DNA of 64,000 bases, from positions 7,148,606 to 7,212,605 of the forward strand of contig NC_029532.1 of NCBI RefSeq assembly GCF_001577835.2. Reading direction: 5' to 3'. Within the stretch, counting starts at the first letter, position 1. Each line of letters opens with the position of its first letter. Origin of the DNA: Coturnix japonica (lineage: Eukaryota; Chordata; Aves; Galliformes; Phasianidae). A program made the translations under genes and the position numbers. The notes under the pieces are model-generated. The model was not told where the DNA came from, made no database searches, and was given only the letters and a program-made list of their open reading frames with translations. Positions 1 to 10,000 of this stretch are shown piece after piece.

Positions 1-798
1 CCTCACAGACTGGGATCACTTGTGCTGTAGCTGCACTGTCAGGTCTATGTGCTGCTGTGGGTGAACTGAGGATCTGGGCCAGGAAAGCTGGATTTCAGAC
101 AGGGACAGCAAAAAAACGGGGTGTCAAAATGCTGTTTGGAAGCTGAAAATTGGGCCTGAATTGGGGCCAGCAGGGATCAGCACAGTAAATAAACATCCTT
201 AGAGTAGAGGGGCTCTGCCATTCTTCTTAGTTATCATCAGAAGCAGCATTTAAAAGCCATCGGTTTAATTTTCAACACAAATGGAGCTGAGTTCAGTCTG
301 CAGACACCTGCAGATAAGGAGCTGGGTTTTTGTCCAGAGATCCTGAGCACACTGAGGTTAATGCGATTATGTCCACGACAGATATAATTGCGTTACTGCC
401 ACCCATCTGGCCCTCCCTGCAATTCAGAAGTGATTTTATATTCGCCATGCACTGCAGCACTGAAATACAAGGGCACCGGAGATGCCATAAATCACTGCAT
501 GACGTGTGCTGCCACCGCCACCTCCCCAGCCAGACACTGAGCACGTTCCCACTGTGCCGTGCAAGGTGCTTCAGTACCAGCACACCAGGAAATCCCTCCA
601 GGGTCTGAACTAACAGTCCCCAGCTGTGTCCTGCACAGTTACCTGCAATGGTGGTTCTGCTCCAGCACCGAAGCCCCTCACTGTCACCCTGCTATCAAAC
701 ACGAGAACATTTCCATGTAGAGCACTGACAGTGCCGCACAGTTCCAGCTGCCCTCCCTGCCCCACCTCTCTTCTAACCCGTGCTTATCTTCCCATCAG
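1..798 (+). other. Intron of the NOS1AP-like gene (upstream exons outside window)
   Basis: This stretch precedes the first visible coding exon. It ends in a pyrimidine-rich tract and a CAG acceptor just before 799. About 60 N-terminal residues expected from NOS1AP (the start of the PTB domain) are not found here, so their exons must lie to the left of the window. No other gene is seen in it. Confidence 0.7.
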
Positions 799-3700
799 TA
801 TGAATTCAAAGCCAAAAACATTAAGAAGAAGAAGGTGAGCATCATTGTGTCTGTGGATGGCGTGAAGGTGATCCTGCGCAAGAAGCAGAAGGTGAGGCTC
901 CTCCCCATGGCTTCGGCTGTGTTTGAGTGGCAGAACAGTCAGACTGGTAACCAAAACCGGGCTTTTTTTAACAAGCACACAGAATTTTCACAAGAAAAAG
1001 CCTTTACTTTTCACACACACACAAAAGATAGCAAAATCTCGCTGAAGAAAGGTGGGGAAATTACACTGTGGGAGGATGATTTCTACCAAAGAACGTCAGG
1101 CTTTCAGGAAATGCAGTTTCTTTTCCTCGTTAACTAGCAGGCTTTCTCAGCTGTGCAGCCCCTCGCCTGCTCACACTGTGCACAGCCCACAGCTGCCCCC
1201 GCTCCCCAAGCTCTCACTCAGAGCCTTGCCCCACAAAACGAGTTAATCCTCTGCATATTTGATGCTATAAATTAATCTTTAGGACAGCCCTCAGGCCTGG
1301 AGGCTATGATCAGATGACCAGATATGATAAATGATCAAAGAAATCTATTTTCATCCAAGATATCGACTAAACAGCCACTGCTAATGCAGTCAGGCTGCAG
1401 CCCTGCCCCAGGCTGGGGACAGATGTGCCTTTTTCCATGGCTCCTGCTCATGGGAGTGGTGGAATTTGGGTCTCTCCAATCTGCAGTAATTTTGCTTCTG
1501 CCGTGTGCTTGCAGAGAAAGGAGTGGACGTGGGATGAGAGCAAGATGGTGGTGATGCACGATCCCGTGTACAGGTATGTGTTAGGGCTTTGCACACCCAG
1601 ATCAGGTGCTCTGAACCAGATGTATCCTGCTTGCTTTCCAAACCCCAAGAAAAAATGATTGAGGTCACGAAATTACTGCCGGTGGGAATCTCTTCTATAC
1701 ATTTCTGCCAGTGAAAAGACTGACTGAGCTGGCTTTGAAGCCGGCACACAGAGGTCACTGAGGGACCTCAAGAGGTCCCTTCCACCCAAACTGCTCTCTG
1801 ATGTGAACACAGAGGACACACGAGCTTCCTGGGGTCTGCCTGTAGTGCATGGCTATCTGCATGCCACGAGCCTCTAAAGAAGGCTGTTGCTAAGGCATGA
1901 CTTCTCAAAGGGAACAGCTTGTACAGAATGCAGTAGGATAGCACTGGCTTTTCATAGCACCTGCTATGGGATCTCTGGGTATTTTGGAGATGAGAAGCTT
2001 CATCCAGAGGCATCCTCTGCCCCTCTGCTTGGTGGCAACTGTAGGCAAAGCAGCAGGACTCTGTCCTGAGTCTTAGCAAGCAGAGGAGCCCATGAACTCT
2101 GTCAAGGGACAGAACTTCTTATATGTTTAACTTCTCCTGTCCCTCCCCCAGAATCTTCTATGTGTCTCACGACTCGCAAGACCTGAAAATATTCAGTTAC
2201 ATTGCAAGGGACGGTGCCAACAACTCCTTCAGGTGCAACGTCTTCAAGTCCAAGAAGAAGGTGGGATGCTCCGTGCTCATGCTCAGACCCTGGGGTGGGC
2301 ACCAGGAGGTGATGGGCTGCCCTGGGACCCCAGCGCAGGGCTGACCGGTGCGTGTGCTCTGCAGAGCCAGGCCATGCGTGTGGTGCGCACGGTGGGCCAG
2401 GCCTTCGAGGTGTGCCACAAACTGAGCCTGCAGCACGCCCTGCAGAACGCTGACGGCCAGGCAGACGGTGCCAGCGACAAGTCAGCAGAGGAGCAGCCAT
2501 CCGAAGGTGACATTCTGCAGGGTCTGGGCAGTGGTGGTGGCAGAGATGCGTTGGGGTGAGGGGGGCTGCAGTGATGTGTCCTCATGGGACAGCTGCAGTG
2601 ACAGCGAGGTCTTCATGTCAAGTTGGGCTGGGGGCATGGCTGATCCAGCCTGGGCCCCATGAATGCAGAGGCTAAAGCAAGCCTTGGCTATTCTGCATGG
2701 GCTGTCATGTCAGCCCTGCTCTGAGCCCTGGCTGGCAGCCACCGTCTTGCAGTGGGGGGGCTCTGGTTCATTTTTCCGTTTCATTTTAAGTGCACCAGAT
2801 AAAGGGCTCCAAGATCACAGATGTGGACGAGGTTGGCCTTGACTCTGATGGCATCTGTGTGTCCGAGAAGGGAGCAGGAGAGCTGTCCATTGCCAGGGGT
2901 GAGCTGAGCACACTGAAACCTGGACAGGGCTCCAAGGACAAGAACTGCCAGGTAAGGGCCAAGTGGGGGGGGGACACACTGTTGCTGTCCCTTTGCTCAC
3001 AGCTACAGGGAGAACCCCTGATTTCCTGGTGCTCTGCTCTGGCTGCCCCCAACCCACAGCAGCAGCACTTGACCAGAACCCTGCTCCATGGCACACAGCC
3101 GGCTGGACAGCAACATCCAGGTAGCAGGTGGAGTGGAAGCGATGTCCTGCTGAAGGCCATTTGCATGCCGTGCAGGCAGGTGTCTGGTCTAGTCTGCAGC
3201 AGTTGCTTGGCCACGCTCCAGCAGCAGCCGCAGCACACTGCTGCTCCCCACCAGCAACATCCCTCAGGGCAGCCCCTGCTGCAAAGGGGCTGAGGGTGTG
3301 CTCGATACTGGCTGTGCTCACGCCGTAATGAATAGCCGCTCTGCAGAGCTGTTTGAGGGAGTGATTCCTGGCTGCCTTAATGGCATTATTTCATTTCACA
3401 CAATTGTATTGCTTGCAGGGCCTGGCTGCAAGCAGCTGCAATGAAATGCATTCATTTGGATTTATTTCCTTGGCTCAGGAGGCAGGGCTTCACTGCGCCT
3501 TTCCATTTAGATGCAGGTGCACTGCTGACCTGGCTCCGTACTGTGCCAGAGCTGTGGGGGCAGCTGTGATGGGGCCCCATCAAACACCCGGGGAGCCACT
3601 GTCTGAACAACCCCAGCATGTCCCGAGCCATCCTCTCACCGTGCCTTTGTCTCTGCACCAGGACACCGAGAGCTGCTCCCTGTACCCAGCCGGCTCACAG

Positions 3701-5822
3701 CAGCTGCTCAGCCCGGGCAGCCCCTGCTCTTCAGCCTCCATCACCCCACTGGCCTCCCAGCACTGCCTTCAGCTGCTCCAGCAGCAGCTCCTCCAGCAGC
3801 AGCAGCAGACACAGGTGGCGGTGGCTCAGGTACACATCCCGCCTTCCCTTGGGCAGCACCAGCCCTGTTCCTCTCCCTGCAGAGCCCGGCTGGGCTGGTT
3901 ATACATGGGAGTCCACGGCGTTGCGTAGCGCTGTCCCTACAAACCACCAACCCTACGAACCAGGGATACTCCCATCGCGGCGTGGGGACCAGCCCCCTCC
4001 CACCCCACTCAGCGCTGCCCCTCCAGCCCCTCCCCAAGGCCCCAGTTCCCCGCTTCGGGCGGAGCGCAGCAAGGCCGCCAGGGGGCGCCAAAGCGCCGCG
4101 CAGCGCCGCGGGACAGAAGGGGAGCGGGGGAACCGGGGGAACCGGGGGAGAGCGGGGAAAAGCTCCGGGGGAACCGGGGAAGGCTCCGGCCCCGCAGCCC
4201 CGTCCCGCCCGCAGGTGCAGCTGCTCAAGGACCAGCTGGCGGCGGAGACGGCGGCGCGCATCGAGGCGCAGGCCCGGGTGCGGCAGCTGCTGCTGACCAA
4301 CCGCGACCTGCTGCAGCACGTCTCGCTGCTGGTGCGGCAGCTCAAGGCGCTGGAGAGCCGGGCACAGCGACGGCAGCCGGGTGAGAGAGCGCGGGGAGCG
4401 GGCACCGCCATTGGGTACCGCTATGGGGCACCGCTATGGGGCACCGCTATGGGGCACCGCTATGGGGCACCGCCCGCGGCTCCTCACCCCCGCCGTGTCC
4501 CTGTGCCCGCAGTTGACCGCTCGCTGCAGAACCTGTCCCTGGCGCAGTCGCTGTCGCTCAACCTCAAGAACCACTACAGCCTGGACATCGCCCTGCCCTC
4601 CACCTCCACCCCCGCCAGCGTCCTGGGCAGCCCCGTCGCTCCCCGCTCGCTGTCGGCGCTGGACGCCGGGGATTCCTACCTCAACCTGGTCGGCCTGGAG
4701 GGGGCCGGGCCTCGCTTCGGCAGCAAGGAGGGGGCCGAGGGCCTGGCGGGGCACGACGGGCTCAGCCGGCGCGTGGAGGGCTCCGAACTCAGCGACATCG
4801 CGCTGCTGAGCGGGAGCGGCCGGCAGAAGGCGGAGGACGCGGACAGAGGGGACGAGGACAGGTGGGGCTCCCGATGCAGCAGCGCCCTGCCCTGTCAGCA
4901 CTGATCCGAAGCTAACATGTAGAAAATGAACCTTACAGCTGCCCCGAACCGCACAACGGCACGGCAGCAGCTGGAGGGGTGGGAGGGAGAGCTCTGTGCT
5001 TGGCAGAGCTCAGCTCAGGTTGGGGACGGGCAGTGCCAGGTCTGTGTGCCGGCTGGGACAGACGGATCTCAGGAGGGCAGAGCCCGGGGTGGGATCCACT
5101 GCGTGTGTGCATGGGGACAGGGATGGGGGATGCTCTGTCCTCCTGTTCCCTGGAGCAGCTCAGCCAATGCCGCATCCTTCCCACACGCAGCTCCAACATA
5201 CGCAACTGTGTGTTGCACTGAAGAGACCCAAAGAGGCATCTGTGTTTTGGAGAGCCCAGGGCAGCTGGACTCCCCCTGTGTGCAGGTACGTAAATCCTTG
5301 CCCATCAGCTCCTCTTTGCTCTTGCTTCCCAGGCGGCAGCAGCCCATTCCCAAGCTCAACCCACCACCGCCCATCCTACGCAAGAGATCAAGCAAGACCT
5401 CCCCGAGCCTGGAAGTGGACATCAAGTCTGAGAATACTGCCCACATCAGCCTCCCCAGCCCCAGTGTGTCTGGCCTCACCAGCATCACTGCCTCCTCCCT
5501 CACCCTCCTGGACCCTGAGACAAGGACTCCTGCACAGAGCACTGCTGCCAGCACAGAGCCCCTCCCTGCTGGGACCTTCCAACGTGTTCTGAGCAAGGAC
5601 AGGGCTGCAGAGAACGGGCACACATCCCCTCCATCCAGCATCCATGGCCCCGCAGACAGCGATGCCCTGAGCAGGGACTTGGCTGCACTGCTGAGCCCCA
5701 CGGACAGCACGCTGCCCTTCTCCCCTGCAGACAACACCTGTTTGCACATCAGCTTCTCAGAAGATGAGCTGCTGGAGCCAGAGCTGGACACTCCTGTGGG
5801 GCCCAGCAGGGTCCCTCCTTAG
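799..5822 (+). CDS. NOS1AP-like: NOS1AP-like (CAPON family) PTB-domain adaptor, 5'-partial
   Basis: Nine coding exons are visible: 799-891, 1515-1573, 2152-2260, 2365-2506, 2791-2951, 3662-3829, 4215-4380, 4513-4861 and 5333-5822 (stop TAG). All phases join, giving 578 residues after the missing N-terminus. The first four exons encode most of a phosphotyrosine-binding domain almost identical to NOS1AP ([52 protein letters not shown]). Then come an acidic linker, a Gln-rich run ([19 protein letters not shown]) and a leucine-rich coiled coil in exon 7. The last two exons encode a Ser/Pro-rich tail with the motif [13 protein letters not shown]. Known NOS1AP links nNOS to partners through a C-terminal EIAV-type PDZ ligand. 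Here the protein ends SRVPP, so that ligand is absent from this transcript model. The small differences from human NOS1AP and the 9q33-like neighbourhood suggest a paralogue rather than NOS1AP itself. An alternative terminal exon carrying the ligand could exist but was not seen. Confidence 0.88.
1745..1802 (+). mobile_element. Short CR1 LINE 3'-end fragment
   Basis: A stretch containing the words GACCTCAAGAGGTCCCTTCC and CCAAACTGCTCT resembles the 3' terminus of avian and reptilian CR1 retrotransposons. It lies in an intron of the NOS1AP-like gene between the second and third visible exons. Only about 50 bp is recognisable and no coding part remains. The family call rests on remembered consensus and has not been aligned. 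Confidence 0.5.
4418..4472 (+). repeat. 13-bp tandem repeat (CTATGGGGCACCG), about 4 copies
   Basis: Four nearly perfect copies of a 13-bp unit start about 37 bp after the donor at 4381, in the short intron between the coiled-coil exon and the next exon. Each unit carries a GGGG run. G-runs just downstream of donors often act as intronic splicing enhancers, but an effect here is only inferred. Confidence 0.9.
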
Positions 5823-7080
5823 TCGGACACAGCACTGGCTGGCAGGCAGTCCCAGTGGCTCTTTCTACACCACTCCCCAGCACGTGCTGGGTTACAGGGT
5901 CCCTGCACCCTGCCTGGGTCAGGTTCCTTTGCTGTCCCTGCTCCATACATCAGCTCCTCCTGCCACATGTGGGTTGCAGCACAGAATGCAACCTGGTCAG
6001 CTGCTGTCCCAGTCTGTCCCAGTTCATGCTGGCTTCTTGCTTTCCCTAGCCCTTTTGTGCTCTGTCCTTCCCATGGACAGCGGTGCCACGTGGGTCTCTG
6101 TCCCAGGGAGCTCTCACCTCTGCTGCCTGGCAGAAGCACAGATCCCACTCTTTACCACATCCCTGGCTGCTGCAGACAGCCCGAGGGCCACCATATCCTT
6201 CCCACTGCATCCCCAGCCCCAGTGGGGTGGCCTCGGGAGGGAGAGATGCAGACACCTCACTGCCTTGAGACCGGTCCTGTTTTGGAGACAGCAGCTTCAC
6301 TGCCCCACTGCTGTGTCCCTATGCAGCATTGCCACCACTGCCTCCCTCCAAAGGTGCCTTTTCCTATGCTGTGGCACCTACTGCCCACACAGACTGGGGC
6401 CGCCCTGCGAGAGGCTGGTATGGGGTGACTGCCTATGGGGGAGATGGGCAGCCCCATGCCACAGCAGGTGCTCCACACATCTTGGGGTGGCAGAGGCGGC
6501 TGCTCCATGTGCTCTGAGCGCTCTGGGGCTGCTATGTCACGTTGAGGTGCTATGAAATGGTTCAGTGTGAAGTTGGAAACGTGAATGTCTGGGGATGAGT
6601 TTGCAGATGGAAGGTTTAAGGAAGAAATCCAGCCCTGCAGGGAGAGCCAAGGCAATGCCCGGTGCTGCCACGCATCCCTCAGCACAGGCTGGAGCAGGTT
6701 CTGGGGAGGGACCCTGGGGGGGTGATCCTCCACTCACTGTTTGCAAGAGGAGGTTTGGGAAGGTGCTGGAGGCTGGAGCTGGGGAAGTGTCAGGAGATGG
6801 AGGCTCAGAGCAGCCGCTCTGTCCCAGGACAGGGAGTGACAGAACCCCAACAGCACAGCACTGCGGGGCCCCAGGCTGACCAGGAGCTGATGGCAGAAGG
6901 CCTGTGGATCTCCAGCACTGCTGAGGACACGTGATGGGAGCTGTGGATTTGTAAAGCCGTGGTTGGGCTCCGTGTTAGCGTGGTAGAGACGGATCAACCA
7001 CTCCTTAGGAAATAAAGTACACTGCAGTTTGGTAACTGACTTTTAAAGAAAATAAATGCCTCAAATTTGCAGAGCTGTGC
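5823..7080 (+). other. 3' UTR of the NOS1AP-like gene
   Basis: The sequence follows the TAG at 5820-5822 and runs to two canonical AATAAA signals at 7011-7016 and 7051-7056. No splice-compatible coding continuation is evident. The longest reading frames here have no recognisable domain. The UTR would be about 1.2 kb. Confidence 0.65.
7011..7056 (+). terminator. Two poly(A) signals, NOS1AP-like gene
   Basis: AATAAA occurs at 7011-7016 and again at 7051-7056. They are the first plus-strand canonical signals after the stop codon, so they most likely define the 3' end. Confidence 0.6.
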
Positions 7081-10000
7081 CATGTTCTCTGACCTACTCA
7101 CCGGGAGCATCTCGTCCCCCAGATCCCAGTGCTCCTGGGCACAGTTTAGTGCTGAGTTTTTCCAGTTAAGTAACATCCTACCCAGGAGTCAAGGCAGCTG
7201 CGGCCCCATCCCTGCTCCATTCCCCTCAGGGAGGGTCCCTGCATTCCCCTACTGTCACAGCCCCAGTGCAATTGCAAATCCCAGCTGCTCCCCCCACAGT
7301 GACAACAAGAGGCCTCATGTCACCACACAGTGCTACATGGGGCGCCAGGTTCCTCACCAGTGACACAGACCATTCCCAGAGCATCCCCTGCCAGCACACA
7401 GCACTGACACTGCCCCACAGCCCACAACTGCAGCCCACCCTAAGAGCTCTGGGCTCTGGGATGGGACGGGGCAGCCCTCAGTGCACATATTGCCCATTTT
7501 CATTCCCCAGTTTCTGCTCCCAAACCAAACTCTGGCCCACAAACCAAGCTCAGCCTGGGCACACAGGAAAGGAGAGATCCAGGGGGTGGGATCAAGGTGG
7601 GGACAGGAACCTGCAGCACCACATTCCCAGGCAGTACCTGGTCCTGCAAACCTCCAGCAGAAGAGGCCAGAGGTGCCCTTCCCAGGGGATGGAAGCAAGC
7701 AGCCATCTGCATGGGGGGGCACACGGGGAGGGGGCACGTCCAGCCCCGTGCTTATTGTGCTTCCTGCATGGGAAGAAAGTTTTTCCTCTGCTGTCTGGTA
7801 AGCTGCTAGCAATCATCAGGCAGGCAGGTGGTAAAGATTCATATCCATCAAACAATGCTATTTAGTTTGTAACCTGTGACTAAATCTGGTGTTAGCTTTA
7901 ATTTCAGAGTCTGCTTTAGGGCTCGCTTGTTAATCTCTATGCAAAGCAGATGAAATGAATATGCAGCATTTTGGATGTAATTGTACGGCTTCAATTCAGC
8001 ACTATAATTTTCCAAACAGGATCTTGCAATCAAGCTTCTATTCATTAGTGTATAAACAATTTAGTTTCTCAGCTCTCCAGTATGCCAATCATTTCAATGG
8101 AGTGAGCATCTCTGACAAAAAGAGGAGGAAAGTTTCCTTTGTGTAACAGAGGTAAAAGTTGCTCTATACTCAGGCAATTCCTGCCTGGCAGCCCCCAGGC
8201 CGGTTCTATGGAGGCTGCAGCATCCAGGGGCCCCTCAGCACCAAACGCTGCCCATGGACAGCACCTCCACATTGCAGTGTCAGCACCTCCCCACCAACAC
8301 AGCCCCTGACCATGGGTGCTTCTACCACTGGGATCCAGAGGTGAGCACGGACCCTCAGGACACAGCCAGGTAGCACCATGGGCAATCCCCACTGCTCCAA
8401 CCAATGTGTCCAGCATGTGGTTGTGTTGCTCAGAGGCGAGGTGGGACCAGAGCCTCAACAAAGGGAAGCGCCATCGGCAGAGCCGCTCCTCACAGGCTCC
8501 GTTTCCAAATGAATATCGACAGCGCTAATTACAGGCCGCCATGCAGACAGCTTATTAGCTTGTCACAAAAAGACGGTATTGAACTCAAAGCCCGCGGTAT
8601 TCACGAAGCGCAGCAAGACGCTCCCCAGACAGCACAGCGAACCAGGCAAGCGAACAACCTCCAGCAAAACTAATTACTTCCTGATTGTCTACGGCCACCC
8701 ACTGGGTATAATAGTATAGACTAAATTTGGCATATACATAACTAAGCACTCGGCACCAATTTGGCATACAATAATCATCCTCTGTGTTGCATAATTAAAA
8801 TCTGATCATTTGGAATAATCATTTCATATTCCCAATGCTGGGTGAGGACTGCACGGCAAGGCACAGGGGGTGCAGGATGGCTCGTATGGTGCTGCCCAGC
8901 CCATGGGCACTGCATGGCCTGGGCTGTGGGGTCACCTCCATAAGGACCTCCCCAAGTCCACCTGGGACCATCCGTGCCCATGGCCAGCACGCAGCACGCT
9001 GACCTCACACAGGCAGGCTGCTGACCCCACGCCTGTCCGGCCCCATTGTCATCTCATGTCTGCTAAAGGCGTTTGGAGAGATGGGGCAATAAAAAAATAA
9101 AATAAAACAGAACGTGTGTGTCTAATCCATTAACTTCCCCTCGCGGGCTCCCCCGGGGATCCGGCGAGGAGGAGAAAGAATATGTGGATATTGCACGCGC
9201 CCTGGCACTTTGTCCCTGGGCCAGCCCTGCTGCTGGCCACTGCCACAACTTGCGCTGTCCCGGGCTCATAAATCAGCACGGGTGACAGCGTTTCACAGCT
9301 CGCTTCCCAGCCAGGATATTGCCATTCCTGCTGATTACACAGCCAGAGCGCGGGGGAAGCTGCATCTCCCACTTCCAGGAAGGGAGGCTCCGCAAGGAAA
9401 ACGCATTGATAAAAAGAAGAACGAAATCAGCTTTGTTCACGTTGCGAATCTCCCATTGTTCCTGCTGTGACCGTCAGCCGTTGCTGGAGAAAGTATTTCC
9501 TCAGCAATAAATCTCCTGGGCTCCTCAGCAGCCCTCGCCTTGGCACCAGACCCTCCTTGTGTTGTTTTGCAAGAAAAAAGCTGCCTCTGACACTACACCA
9601 GCTCCACACGGGAGCCACAGGACTGATCCTGCACTGACTTCTAGGCTGGTTTTGGTGACTGAGAGCAGGCGGCTGGAGAAGCACCCTGGGAGGAGTGTGG
9701 GGCATTTCAAGGTGTGAGCTCAGCCCCAGGTCTCTGATTGCAGGAGACAAGTGCTGTACCCAGCACAGGGGGGGACCCTGCCCATGTCTGCAGCTGGCAC
9801 CACAGCAGGACATGCTGGTTCGTGGGCCCTCACTTGTCCCTGCCCCTCACAGCACACCACAGCTGCTGCCACGCGTGTGCCTCTGGCCAGCACAGAGCAG
9901 CTGGTGTGGGCCAGGGAGTGCACATCTGACCGTGGCCACGCTAATCCTAGTGCCGAAACACAGAGCTGGCTCCTGCCAAGAGCTTGAAATACAGGAGTCG

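Noticed and set aside
3618-4904. 428-codon plus-strand frame as a single exon
   Set aside because: It runs through clear exon-intron boundaries of the NOS1AP-like gene. Its NOS1AP-like parts belong to three separate exons joined by GT-AG splicing.
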